Positions 32,200-44,400 of a stretch of DNA of 64,000 nucleotides are shown piece after piece (position 1 is the first letter of the stretch; each line of letters opens with the position of its first letter). The stretch is from the NCBI RefSeq assembly GCF_945859685.1, contig NC_079147.1:286395992-286459991 (forward strand), given 5' to 3'. The notes below the pieces were generated by a model that worked only from the letters and a program-made list of their open reading frames with translations, was not told where the DNA came from and made no database searches. A program made the position numbers and the translations under genes. Source of the stretch: Eupeodes corollae (taxonomy: Eukaryota > Arthropoda > Insecta > Diptera > Syrphidae).

Positions 32200-34221
32200 A
32201 CAAACCTTTCTCCGCGATGTAATGGCATGTGAATAGAGCTTGACACTTTTATGCTTTGCTTCGAACTTAAAACACCACATATTTCTAAGTGGCCCTGATT
32301 TTTTGATAATATAAGGGTAGTGCCTTAGATTATGATGCTTTGGTCTAAGTGTGTCTTTAAAAAGATGAACATAGTCTCATGGTGCACACGAATTTTCTCT
32401 TGTAACATGGAAATGATGCTATCATTAACTTCCAATAAGAGCAAATAGTCTATCAGTTCTATAAAATTAAGAATGAATTTCCAAACCTCGTTATCGTCGG
32501 GTACAAGCTCCTCAATCATTATCGGAAAGAGTGAAATAAAAGTCATCATTTCTCGGGCTGTTATTTTAAGACGTTTGCTTTGTATGTGATTCAACTTAAT
32601 TTCACCCGACATATGTATTATCAATTTCGATTGGTTCGTATTCAAAACTTTGCTTCCTTAAATTTAAAGTTTGTAAAGAAAAATATTTTGCTGTAAATTT
32701 AAAATAATTTAAGGCATGACAGATATCATAGTGACATATTCCTAAATGCATCGTGCATTAGGTCAACACAATAATTTTCAGAAACATGAAAAGATGGAAT
32801 TTGATTAAGTTGAGATTCTATTTGTATTCCTGTTTCGGAAGAGTTATTTAAAAGAATATCGTTTCTGTAATTTAAACGGTTTCTAAGCAAATCAACATTT
32901 TGCAATGATAACGATTGAGCTTCTGATTTTTGAACTTTGCAAAACATACAGTAAGAGTTGCTAGAAAAAGATTTGTTAAAGCCTAAAAATGAATTCAAAC
33001 CTAAATTATTGCCTAAAATAAGACCTAAAATAAAATGAACTTGAATTGAAACATTGGTTTCTAATCTAATTTTAATTCCGTCAACTTCGAGGCTTTGTAA
33101 ATCTCGTACCAAAGTTTGAAAACATACATTGTTTCCAAAACACTTAATGTCTGAAGTTCTTAAAATGCCTGCTCAAAACACATTGTCTAATCTGGATTCT
33201 TTCCAAGGGAGACTAGGAAATGAAAAGTATACAGCACATATTGAGTGAACACCAGCACGTGAACGCAAAGGATTGTTGATTTCAAAATCATCGGTGTATA
33301 AAAAATATGAAACAAGAATTTTGTCAGGATACATTTTAACTTTTTCTTTCCAAAGTTCACCTTGTATAAAATCTGACTTATTTTCGTTGGAATCATTTAA
33401 TTTTTCCATATAGCGGAGTGTTTTATCTAAGGTATCACCTTTTTCGAAAAATTGAGTAAATTGAAATTTTAAAGGCATTAAAATAGATTTAGTTTCCTTT
33501 GCGTCATATGCTAGACTTCCATTTTTAAAAACTCTTTGAACTTCATTCGTTAAAGTAAAAGATTGTAGGTCTTGTATAAGGTTTTGTTTTTTTAACCATT
33601 TAAATAACATATAGTCTGTATTGCAATGCGAGAAAGGATTGCGACAACCCAATATTAAACTCGACATCTCGTTTTGAAGTTCAATGTTACATTGTTTTGA
33701 AATTTGTTCGCAAAACGATGTAAACAAATCAAGTATTGGACTTAAAATATACTTTTTTACAAGTTCTTGAATTTCAGATATATTTTTTCTTGCAAAGCTG
33801 TTATTGTCATGCAATGTCAGGACAAAACGAATTGCGAAATCGTAGACATCCTTTAGACGGTCTTCTAGATTTATTTTTTCATTAGGTGCCAACGTTTCTA
33901 TGTCATCCTCATCATTAAGCAAGAATTTTTTAAGATCGTTGTCATTAAAAGAACTTTTTTCATCATTTAGAACTACTCTAATATTAGAAATATTATCGAA
34001 TTGAAAATTTTCAACGAAAACATTATGGTCAGCACATTCAACCCCGTTTCCTGAATATGTTTTCGACTTAAATGTTTTTTATAGCTGCTTAAATTCTGAA
34101 ATGACTGCGTACACAAACTTTCCCTACACTGAAAAGTACTTAAAGAGCTTAAATAATGTTCTTGTTTTAAGTGTTGTAAATATAAGTGTGTTTGTAGCAT
34201 GAAATTTAGCGTTGCAAACAA
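32200..34221 (-). pseudogene. EnSpm/CACTA-like transposase, decayed
   Basis: Minus-strand pieces in order. 33973-34221: a C2H2 finger (FQCRESLCTQSFQNLSSYKK with H....H after it). 33173-33922: YTDDFEINNPL then GVHSICAVYFSFPSLPW. An in-frame TGA at 33173-33175 is followed by the same frame to 32726 (FILGLILGNNLGLN, YCMFCKVQKS, YCVDLMHD). A one-base shift near 32735 follows, then 32325-32645. Lastly, about 32195-32330 in another frame reads HHNLRHYPYIIKKSGPL...FEAKHK. This last motif and the YxDDFE block match a large family of transposase-like proteins in animals. Catalytic residues cannot be assigned by eye. Confidence 0.65.
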
Positions 34222-34852
34222 AAAAAATCATTTTGGTTCTGTAATATTTTTTTTTTGAAATTGACTTTAATTTTGTAGTTTTTTGTATTAAACTTAAAGG
34301 GATCAAACAATACTGCTGTGAACTTCTGATCTATCGAAGATCCTAACAAAGATTTATAGAGAAAGAAGGGATAATTTAAAGAATGAAAAAATATATGTTG
34401 ACTTAAAAAAAATTTGCGAATCATTGCGTTTCTCAATTTTTGAAATTCGAAAGCATGCAATTAGACTATTGTATTATATAATTTGTATATTTTATTACTA
34501 ATGAACTCACCTTGCTTTTTCAAAATTATCTGATGAGTTGTATTAATTCTCTTGCAACTTGATTTTTCATTCATTACATTTGTTGGCACAATATGAAAAA
34601 AGAATTTAAAAAAACTAATAGTACACAGAAAATTACATACAAGGGCCGACTTTTCTTACCTCTGATAAAAATGTCTGGTTAAACAAACAACCATTAGTAG
34701 GTTAAAACGTATCGAATCAAAAATATTTTATATTAAAAAGTAGAAATTGTTTCACAGATATGTTTACTCAGCACAGCGCAGCACAAGAACAAGGAATAGA
34801 CTGAATCGTTTATTCAGACAATTCTTCTTGTGCGCTTGGGTAAACTATGCCA

Positions 34853-35177
34853 ACAAATAGTTGTTTGGGACAATAAACTGTTTATTGCGACAATAATCAG
34901 TTTGTTGGGACAATAAATGGTTGAATGAAAGTTAACTGTTTTTGAAATTTGAAATTTATTGCGACAATAAACAGTTTATTGATTTTCGGATTTCGAAGTC
35001 AATAAACTCAGATTGTTTGTCCCAATAAAAAGTTAGTTGATTGATGAAATCTGAAATCAATTAAAGTTTATTGGGACAATGAAAAGTTTGTTGGGACAAT
35101 GAAAAGTTTGTTGGGACAATGAAACATGAGTCAATAAACAGTTTTTACAATTTTTATAAACAGTATTTTTTTCAGTG
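34853..35177. repeat. Right subterminal palindrome array of the EnSpm-like element
   Basis: The same GTTTATTGNGACAATAAAC-type units as at the left end, including a direct triplet of GTTTGTTGGGACAATGAAA-like units at about 35070-35130. It ends with TTCAGTG. Confidence 0.75.
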
Positions 35178-35179
35178 TA

Positions 35180-36406
35180 TACATTATTGAACTGTCAAAA
35201 TTGCTCAGTACATTTATTACTTATTATATTGCTGATGAATGGGAGAAGGGTTGGGGTTGAATATCCTTAAAAAATTTGTTTTAATAGATAAAAACTACAT
35301 TTTGTATATTAATGCAAATATATACATACCTACATATATTATAATAAAAGAAACTTAAACAAAAACAGCCTCAAAACGGCCCTCTTTAAATGTTCTATGC
35401 TTACGTTTAGTTAAGTTAGATAACAACTCTAAATTTATTTCTGAAGGGTTCTGTCATGAAACAAATTGCATACTGCGTGATTCTTTTGTGCAGTGCTTAA
35501 ATAAATTCGATACTGAGAAGTCTTTCGGAGCCGAAAAAAACTCCGAATTACGAAAAAAAAAACTAATTTGAGTTGTGATGAAGCATCCTCTTATTTTTTA
35601 ACTTGGTGGATAGTTTCCACAAGTTCAATTCATTTGTTTACAAAACTTTCTTCTGTCAAAATTTAGCTCAGGTTTGATCTGAAGTTTATTGAATTTATTG
35701 CAGAATCAATTCAATCAACTCAAGAATTGCTGTCTAATAAAATGTCAGTACATTCCACTGCAAATGTTCCTTCTTTTACAAAAAAAACAGCGCACATATT
35801 TCATAACTTTTTCTTTTCAAAAAGAGAATAATTTGACGTTTGGTTAATAAGATGTCATATCAATCAAGTGGCAAATTAATCCACCTTACTTTGGGAAAAA
35901 CTCCTCGTGATTTATTTATAATCTCGTGCCTTAAATATGTGATTATTATTTGATAGAGACGTAGTACAAGTCCTAAGAAGCACATTTTCAAAATCTCCAA
36001 ATGCCCATTCTCTACAATTTGATATAATAAAAACTGTCTTTTCTTACCATGTTTTTCTATTTCTCTCATTTATACTTTTTCCTTCCCCTTTTCAAATTAG
36101 AAATATTATTATTAATAAAAAAAAACTTAAATAATAATACAGAACTAAAACTGATATATTTGTACACGAACGAACCTAACAACTGATTGTACCTTTCTTT
36201 TAAATTGAATCATAGATGGCGCGTTGTAAGATTTCATTGTGAATGTTGCTTAAACTAACTGTCACTGTCAGTTTTGACATTTACAAAAATATGCAGCAGA
36301 CCCAAAACAATTTTTCTTTTGCACACCACGTCTGTAAACGTAAATAAAAATAAAATAAAAGTTCTTCACATAAAATCCAATAAAATAACATTTAAACAGA
36401 AAAAAA
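35180..36406. other. Intergenic region upstream of Prp6
   Basis: AT-rich. No gene or repeat recognised. The last ~200 bp ('actgtcactgtcagttttgac' area, 36258-36280, and the stretch to 36406) probably holds the Prp6 promoter and 5' UTR. No TATA box is obvious, as is common for housekeeping genes. Confidence 0.55.
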
Positions 36407-39390
36407 ATGTCGAACATTACAGCGGCAGTAATCGCAAATAGAAATAAGAAACATTTTCTTGGAGTTCCAGCACCGCTCGGCTATGTAGCCGGTGTTGGTC
36501 GAGGGTTTGTTCTTTGCTCTTAGTTCTAATTCGTGGGAAATAAATTGACCTCTTTTTTTTCTCCATAAACAGTGCCACAGGATTTACAACTCGATCTGAT
36601 ATCGGTCCAGCTCGAGATGCCAACGACGTCTCCGATGACCGTCATGCTCCACCAGCGGCGAAGCGCAAGAAAAAAAGAGGAAGAAGAAGAAGACGACGAG
36701 GATTTGAACGACTCTAATTATGACGAATTCAGTGGATACAGTGGCTCATTGTTCTCAAAGGATCCCTATGACAAAGACGACGAGGAGGCCGATGCCATCT
36801 ACGAGTCCATCGACAAGAGAATGGACGAGAAACGCAAGGAATACAGAGATCGAAGAATGAAAGAGGACTTGGAGAAGTATCGTCAGGAACGTCCAAAGAT
36901 CCAGCAGCAATTTTCCGATTTGAAGAGAAGTCTGGCCACAGTTACCGCCGAAGAATGGTCGACCATTCCAGAAGTGGGGGATAGTCGCAACAGAAAACAG
37001 AGAAATCCCCGGGCAGAGAAGTTTACCCCGCTTCCGGATAGCGTTATATCAAGGAATCTGGGAGGAGAGGCGTCGTCTACCATCGACCCACGGTCTGGGT
37101 TGTCATCGATGGTTCCTGGTGTCGCCACCCCGGGGATGTTGACTCCAACAGGTGATCTGGATTTGCGAAAGATTGGTCAGGCCAGGAACACTCTTATGAA
37201 CGTGAAGCTGTCCCAAGTTTCGGACTCGGTCGAGGGACAAACTGTCGTTGACCCCAAGGGCTACTTGACTGACCTCCAGAGTATGATTCCTACCTACGGA
37301 GGTGACATCAATGACATCAAAAAGGCGCGTCTCTTGCTGAAGAGTGTCAGGGAGACAAATCCCAACCATCCTCCGGCTTGGATTGCTTCAGCACGACTTG
37401 AGGAAGTCACCGGAAAGGTTCAAATGGCCAGGAATCTCATCATGCGAGGATGTGAGATCAACCCACAGAGTGAAGACCTCTGGCTGGAGGCAGCCCGTCT
37501 GCAACCACCGGATACAGCTAAGGCTGTGATTGCTCAGGCCGCTCGCCACATCCCCACCTCGGTGAGGATCTGGATCAAGGCTGCTGACTTGGAGACAGAA
37601 ACCAAAGCCAAACGCCGGGTGTTCCGGAAGGCTCTCGAACACATTCCTAATTCGGTGCGTTTGTGGAAGGCGGCAGTCGAGTTGGAGAACCCCGATGATG
37701 CTCGGATCCTTCTTTCCCGTGCTGTGGAATGTTGCAACACGAGTGTTGAGCTTTGGTTAGCCCTGGCTCGCCTAGAGACCTACGAGAACGCCAGGAAGGT
37801 TCTCAACAAAGCCCGAGAGAACATCCCCACCGACAGACAGATTTGGACCACGGCCGCAAAGCTGGAGGAGGCTAATGGCAACATCCACATGGTGGAGAAG
37901 ATCATTGACAGATCTCTGACCTCCTTGAGTGCCAATGGAGTCGAGATAAACCGGGAGCAATGGTTTCAGGAGGCCATCGAGTCGGAGAAGTCGGGAGCGG
38001 TACATTGCTGCCAGGCCATAGTGAAGGCCGTAATCGGAATAGGAGTCGAGGAAGAAGACAGGAAGCAGACATGGATTGACGATGCCGAATTCGTAAGTTC
38101 TTTTGGGGGTTGTCTTTGTTCTTGTAGTTTTAATGTTGTTTCCATTTCAGTGTGCCAAGGAAAACGCCTTCGAATGCGCAAGAGCTGTTTATGCCCACGC
38201 TCTGCAGGTGTTCCCATCCAAGAAGAGCATCTGGCTTCGTGCGGCTTACTTCGAAAAGAACCACGGAACTCGTGAGAGTCTGGAAGCTTTGCTGCAGCGT
38301 GCCGTGGCTCATTGTCCCAAATCTGAGGTCCTTTGGTTGATGGGAGCCAAGTCCAAGTGGTTAGCCGATGATGTTCCGGCAGCCCGTGGTATTCTTTCAT
38401 TGGCTTTCCAGGCAAATCCAAATTCCGAAGACATCTGGTTGGCTGCTGTGAAGCTGGAAAGTGAGAACTCTGAGTACGAACGAGCTCGTCGCCTCCTGGC
38501 CAAGGCGAGAGCTTCAGCTCCAACACCTCGAGTTATGATGAAGTCTGCGCGTCTTGAATGGGCGCTCGATCGAATGGACGAGGCACTGCGCCTCTTAGAC
38601 GAAGCGGTTAAGGTATTCCCTGACTTCCCCAAACTCTGGATGATGAAGGGACAGATTGAGGAACAGGAAAATAGATTGGACGAGGCTGCCAGCACCTACA
38701 CCCAGGGTTTGAAGAAGTGTCCCACTTCAATCCCATTGTGGATCCTGTCGTCGTCGTTGGAAGAACGCAAAGGGACTCTGACTAAGGCTCGTTCGATTCT
38801 AGAAAGAGGGCGTTTGAAGAACCCGAAGACTTCCCAACTCTGGTTGGAGGCGATTCGTGTGGAACTTAGGGCAGGACTGAAAGAAATTGCCTCGACGATG
38901 ATGGCTCGTGCATTGCAGGAGTGTCCCACTGCCGGGGAACTCTGGGCTGAAGCCATTTTCATGGAATCAAAGCCTCAGCGGAAGACAAAATCAGTGGACG
39001 CATTGAAGAAGTGCGAACATGACCCACATGTCCTTTTGGCCGTTTCAAAGCTGTTCTGGTCGGAACACAAGTTCTCCAAGTGCAGAGATTGGTTTAATCG
39101 AACGGTAAGAAAAAAGCCAAATGGAACAGTCTTGAGAGCTTTTTGATGACCATTTTCTTTTGCAGGTTAAAATCGATCCTGATTTTGGAGACGCTTGGGC
39201 GTATTTCTACAAATTCGAATTGATTCATGGAACTGAAGAGCAACAGAAGGAAGCCCTGGAGCGGTGTGTAGCTGCCGAGCCGAAGCATGGAGAGGCATGG
39301 TGTGCCGTAAGCAAACACATAAAGAACTGGTGCTTCAAGACACCCGAAATTCTTGGAGGAGTTGTCAAGCAACTCGCTATACCGACTTAA
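36407..39390 (+). CDS. Prp6: Pre-mRNA processing factor 6 (U5 snRNP / tri-snRNP protein), four exons
   Basis: Bridges U5 and U4/U6 in the spliceosomal tri-snRNP in the nucleus. Exons: 36407-36504, 36573-38092, 38151-39104, 39166-39390; introns of 68, 58 and 61 bp, all GT-AG. Exon 1 starts MSNITAAVIANRNKKHFLGV and runs into VPAPLGYVAGVGRG, then exon 2 continues ATGFTTRSDIGPARDAND, the conserved PRP1-type N-terminus. From about residue 220 follow HAT/TPR-like repeats (NPNHPPAWIASARLEE, SVRLWKAAVELE, SVELWLALARLETYENARKV and so on) to the end. Reading through needs one base fewer: the N-terminal frame shifts +1 at the A7 run 36670-36676, between KRKKK and the acidic EEEEEDDEDLND block. With that base removed the length is 931 codons, close to the usual ~940. 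Possibly a sequencing error. Confidence 0.95.
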
Positions 39391-39446
39391 GAATAAAAAT
39401 AAACGTTTAATTCACTTTATTTAGTTTGGACTTTTTTCTTTTATAA

Positions 39447-40133
39447 TTAACTTGGCACAATCCGAGATGATAGTCGCTCGGATGTGGTTCTGTAGGCGAT
39501 GATCTTTGAGGCTATTGTTGGGGTTAAGTTTGGAGGAAAGTTTCCGCTTGTTTTGAATTCCTTCTGGGATTGAATGAGTCGGGATATCAGCTCCTCTTGG
39601 GGCAGAATACGGCAAAGAGCTAGTTCGTCGTCTGTCGAGTTAACTGCAGACACCCAGGCTTTAATTTTCTGGTCAGGTGTTGGCAATTGGACGAAGTCCC
39701 CAATGATACAAGAAAGTCTCTGTTCCTTCAAGAGATTTTGAAGTAATTATCAATTTTAATTGGATCTAATGGGATTTACCTGTGCATCTTCTTTGGTTGT
39801 TGAAAAGTGAATTCCTTCGGTGGGAAGATTTTCCATTTGTGTGGGTACCTTGAAACCATTTTCGGTGATCAGGAAGCAATTGTGCTGGGCAAAGATTTCG
39901 ATTTTTCTTTGTTGAATTGAAGTCAGGTTATAAGTCCATATTTTGGGAAGAATTGTGTACAAGAACTCTCGACGTAGATCTTCACGACTGTAGTTGAAGT
40001 ATTGGAAGTTCTTGAGAGTGGTGAGTTCGTTCCAGGTGTCTAGCTTGAGGCAAGACATAATGCGACTATTTTGGCTAAGATATTCAAGGATGTCGGAGTG
40101 TAATTCAGGCAGATCCACTTCGAAACGGGACAT
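39447..40133 (-). CDS. Conserved-looking protein of unknown function, two exons, 210 aa
   Basis: Exon 1 is 39780-40133 (118 codons, start MSRFEVDLPELHSDILEYLS). The intron 39726-39779 is 54 bp (GT...AG) and phase 0. Exon 2 is 39447-39725 (92 codons plus stop). The protein is mostly helical-looking, with an 'IWTYNLTSIQQRKIEIFAQ' segment and a C-terminal half with IIGDFVQLPTPDQKIKAWV and LCRILPQEELISRLI. No signal peptide, membrane segment or known motif was recognised. It converges on Prp6 with 56 bp between stop codons. An AATAAA on its strand (about 39415-39421) lies just past its stop and near the Prp6 poly(A) signal. The short intron and tidy exon joint make it a real gene. Confidence 0.8.
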
Positions 40134-40977
40134 TTCTTTTTGGAGAGGACGATTTTGAATTTAATTTTGAAAAACTCAAGGTGTTGAAAGTTTAAAACTA
40201 ATTTCCGGTCAACAAAAATTAAAGCTTTGGTGTTCACTGTTCAAATTTGAATTTGAAGTTTTTTTCAGCGGAAACGTCATTTTAACACAAAAATGTGAAC
40301 CGGATAAGAAATGAACTTTGTACAGGGATGTTTGTGAGGAATTTAAAAATAGAAAATATATAGAAAACTATGTGTTGAGAATTTTTAGTTATGATTAGAA
40401 TGTCGTGGATTTTCAATATCTTGGTGGATTTAAAAAAATAACATTTTACATAGCGCAGTGACTATATTAAAAAATACGAAAAATCAATATGGAACACATC
40501 TAAATGATTAGTCATCGCATTCTGTGTCACTTGCTCAAGTTCTTTTGACAGCTTTAAAATACATAGGTTTCCTCTGAAAATCGTCTTTAATTTCTGTTCA
40601 ACGAATCAGAACACTTTCTTATCCCTAATTCACATTGAAAACGATGAAAAAAAAGATGAAATTGGAAAATTTTGGAAAATTACAAATCTATCTATAAAAC
40701 CTTCAGTGAATTCATGAAGTGGAAGAAAATAAGTGACAGCTAGGTTGTCGTAAATATTGTAGAGTTAAGGCATTAGCCGTGTTTTTTTGGTATCTCATAT
40801 ATAGTAGAGTGAGAAATTGCCAAAAAACGTCCGCAGGAGTCCAGTTTTTATATTTTAAAGTTGATATTATTGAGTACTTGCCAGAATATTTTATCAAACA
40901 TTTTTAAAAAAAGGTGATAGTCGATTGCAGAGTTTTTACCAAACAATTTGACATAAAATAAAAACTTCAAGAAGGGA
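40134..40977. other. Intergenic, no gene seen
   Basis: Probable promoter/5' UTR of the unknown gene (40134-40300), then AT-rich sequence without recognisable content. Confidence 0.55.
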
Positions 40978-41190
40978 GTTTGTTCGTAGACTACTACATT
41001 AACATGTGGTGTTGAAGCGAGCTTGAAACTTGCCTCGATTCATTATATACCTGAATCGAGTTGAATTCATAAGAAACATCGAAACACCATTTGCATTTTA
41101 GAAATTGCTGTCAACCTTAATCATTTTTAAATCTTCTTGTGCGGTGGAACCAAAAAGATTAATTTAATCTAAACTGAGATAAGCCCCACC
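40978..41190 (+). repeat. Dispersed repeat with GTTCGTAGACTACTAC, copy 1
   Basis: Starts 'gggagtttgttcgtagacta' and ends around 'ctaaactgagata'. It shares its start (ACATGTGGTGTT, 'tatatacctgaatcgagtt') and end ('gaaacaccatttgcatttta', 'ttaaatcttcttg') with 48708-49175, where the middle is longer. Probably a small non-autonomous element. A partial look-alike start is at 42090. Confidence 0.6.
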
Positions 41191-43034
41191 GAGCCACAAC
41201 GACTTTGACAGATTGATTACTTTTATATATTTCTTTTCTAATACAAACAAATACATATATGTGTATATGGAAAATAAACAACATAAAATAAGGTTTGTAT
41301 AAGGATTTGTTACGTTAGATTTGTGTATAAGACAGACTGAGATAGTTATGAGATTTTCGCAAAAAACCAAAACGCTGTTTACGCGAAATTATTGGTTTTT
41401 GGCCTAAAACGCATAAGCCACAAGTTTTATATAAAAGATGTCAAAAACATGGTTTTGGGTTTGGTGTAATAGTTTTTAAGTGGCGAGATAAGACTGTGTA
41501 AGAAGATTTTTCTTGTTGATTCTCAGAGCCTAGCCTTGGCTATTAAAATGGATCGAGAGAACCAAACCGAGTCAACTCAGATTTCCCATACAGGGTCGGT
41601 TTTGGTTTGGCCAGGGTACATTTGAATCTTTGACATTGTCGTATATGGCAACCTTAAGAACTAAAATATTGACTCCATCGTCGTCGTGACTACCAATGTG
41701 AAATAAATGTTTAAAATTAGTTTGTAAATACAAAAATAACAAGGTACATTTTTTAGTTCTTCCATTATGTTTTTGAGAGCTTGGTGGCATTTATTTGTAT
41801 TGAATCGTTTACTTATTATTGTCTTAAGTGAAATTAGGCGTGTTTTTTTGGCATCTCTATCTGCAGCCAAATTCGATTTGCCAAAGGAACGTATGCGCAG
41901 TTGCCCATCCACAGCTGCTTTATTTTATTTTTAAGTTGGTAGACTTGTCTAGCTGTCAGATAATGAAGCAAAATAAAGAAAAAAGGAATTTTATTCAAGA
42001 TTTGTTCGAGTTGGTTTTACATATAATTAATTTATAAACCAAAGTAAAAAGAAATCGTTTTAAAATTAAAATATAAATAAAATATTGGGGTATGTTCGTA
42101 GATTTGGTCTATTGACGTTCATGAAATTGAATTTCTTATAGGTGGCCCATTTATATGCAGGATCGAAAGATGGAAATTGAAACTCGTATGTAATATAGAA
42201 GACTTTTGAAGTTTAATTTTGACGATAGGGGTACTCATAGAGCCGTGTAAACTTTCAAAATTTTTATAAATAATCTTTACTCAACTTTACTTAACTAAAA
42301 TGGCCACTTTTGGCATAAAGTAGTTAAATTACAAATAGTTTTTGTTCTTTCTAGCCCCATTTGTGTTTAAATGAACTGTTTTTTTTTAACCCTTAACTTA
42401 AGTTAAACACTTGAGTTATCCGATTATCCTTGTTACCAACCTAAGAAATTCAATTTTTCTCCGATCGAGTATCGATACTCGAAAAAATGTTAATTTATAT
42501 TTGCAGGCAGATTTAAACTTAAAACACTATTCACATGAGCTGATAATGATTTCGACATTTCTTTCACATGAGAGTTTTTAAAATTCGTCGCGAATGAACC
42601 AAAACAAGAATGATTTTTTTAGGATCAGTACGCTCGATTATTTTATTCGTTGCGAGTGTGGATAATGTGGAACGCGAATAAAGTTTGACATTTCGTATCA
42701 ACTACAATTTTTTCTTAAATTTATTAATTTATGATATTGAAAAGTAAAAACTAACATTTTGTAGTTTAATAGCCGTTCGTCAGTCGCACTCATGTGAATA
42801 CTGCTTAAGTTTTATAAGCAACTGCGTGTTGCAGACTGCGTACAGCGATGTCAAAAAAAAAAAACACGCGTGTTGATCCATTAATTTCGTGAAATGTCAA
42901 CATATCGCTTTATTGTGTGTAATTAAATGTGATTGTTAAATGTATAGGGTGGTTAAATTGGAAAGGTCGATGTTTATTTCAAATGAAGCATACATTTTTA
43001 GGAAATTAGTGTCATTTTTTTTTAAATAAAAGAG
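41191..43034. other. AT-rich intergenic DNA, no gene seen
   Basis: Frames at 41572-42037 overlap on both strands and lack a coding signature. No transposon family was recognised apart from the short 'tatgttcgtagatttggtct' similarity at about 42090. Confidence 0.5.
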
Positions 43035-44138
43035 AGGATGGGATGCGACCCACACTGATAACTTCCCATCCCGTCTGTGGATTTGTCTTGCTTAAAAGAT
43101 TGTCTATATGTACTCGTATCAATTTTTACCAAATTTGCGTACTATTTTTAGATTTTATTTTTTATGAAAAAACGGACTGTTGGATTTTTAAATAAAAATT
43201 AATGAATATCGAAAACGATATTTTCTGTGAAATAAAATAAGTTTGAAGCCAATATTTTTAATTTTTGAAAAGCCATTTGAATCGAAAGTAAATTTTATTT
43301 TATTTTATTTTATTTTATTTTATTTTATTTTATTTTATTTTATAAATCTTATCGATTAAATTTTGACACGTGGCTTTGAAAACTTTTCATTTTAAAGGAA
43401 TATCTATACACTTGTACAAGTATATAAAGTAAATTTTTACCAAGGTTTTATTTTTTGTTTGAAAACTGTCAATTAGATTTTTCTCAAAATTTTACTGAAT
43501 GTTGACAACAACAGTTTTTGAAAGATAAAAGTAATGTAAAGCCAATATTTCAAGTTTTTGAAAAGATATTTGAGTCGAAAATAAATTTTTACCAACTTTT
43601 GTTAAATTTTTTTAGGTTTTTAATTTTTTGTACAAAAACTGTCAATTCGATTTTTTTCAAAATTTTACTGAATGTTAACAACAATATTTTTTGAAAGATA
43701 AAAGTAAATTAAAGCCAATATCTCACAGTTTTGAAAAGATATTTGAGTCGAAAATCAATTTTTACCAACTTTTATACATTATTTTTAGGTTTTTATTTTT
43801 TGGTTCGTAAGATATTTAGGGTTAACCAAAATTTTTACTCTTTTTTATAAACTTCTATGGTAAAAAAACCACCCACTCAATTTTGAGAGCCCTTTCTGCA
43901 TCTTTCTGCCTTTTTATCTGTACAACAAAATTTATTTGAAATGGATTTCTCTTCTGGTTCCTGAGCTATTGACGACGAAAAAAACGTTTTGAACGTACGG
44001 ACGTTCGTACACACGCACGCACAGACATCTTTCAAAAAATCTTTTATTTCGACTTTAGGGACCTTGAAACGACGAGAAATATCAACATTTTTAATTTGAC
44101 AAATCAGACCCATTACAATAACTTCCTATGGGAAGTTA
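43035..44138 (+). repeat. Dispersed element with ~170-bp internal tandem repeats, copy 2
   Basis: Inverse of copy 1. It starts near 'aggatgggatgcgacccac', has 'aacttcccatcccgtc' at 43060-43075, internal units at 43467 and 43640 (173-bp spacing), and ends with the inverted repeat AACTTCC...GGAAGTT at 44120-44137. A CGTACGGACGTTCGTAC-type stretch lies near 43995. An (ATTTT)n tract sits inside. Confidence 0.7.
43291..43342. repeat. (ATTTT)n microsatellite
   Basis: About ten uninterrupted ATTTT units inside the repeat element. They are absent at the corresponding place in copy 1, so they expanded after it inserted. Confidence 0.9.
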
Positions 44139-44400
44139 ATAAATTAGGTGTCGCAACAGTTCGTTGAGAGCTAAGGCCTTAAAGCTTTTAACCAACCCTG
44201 TGTGTTGGTAATATTGTTAGGAATTGAGGGGACCTACAGTTTTTTGACAAGAATTACTTTTCGTGGATTTATCAATTCCCCGTAAGATACAATACCCGCG
44301 ACAAAATATTAATAAAGCACAGGCTGGCATTGAACCCAAGACCTTTGGAATGACAGTAGTTTTCACATCTCGATATGCACGATATGCATTTTGATTTGAA
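44139..44400 (-). repeat. Possible tRNA-like SINE fragment
   Basis: On the minus strand, GGTTCAATGCC (44326-44336) resembles a Pol III B box, preceded by 'ctgtcattccaaaggtcttg', the same phrase that precedes the B box in the SINE at 16375. The A box is not clear. It abuts the end of the ~170-bp-repeat element. Confidence 0.4.

Larger units (their letters stand above)
29711..35177 (-). mobile_element. EnSpm/CACTA-like DNA transposon with palindromic subterminal repeats
   Basis: 5467 bp. It starts CACTGAAC (29711) and ends TTCAGTG (35177), an imperfect terminal repeat of the CACTA/CACTG type, with TA on both outer sides (29709-29710 and 35178-35179). Both ends are filled with short palindromes around GTTTATTG/CAATAAAC. 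Inside, minus-strand pieces encode a C2H2-finger-plus-large-domain transposase and a second smaller gene. CACTG termini, subterminal repeats and two genes fit EnSpm/CACTA. The stop codons and shifts say it no longer moves on its own. Confidence 0.75.

Noticed and set aside
38309..38695. Antisense frames over Prp6 (37388-38962, minus)
   Set aside because: Shadows of the Prp6 coding strand, with no independent signal.
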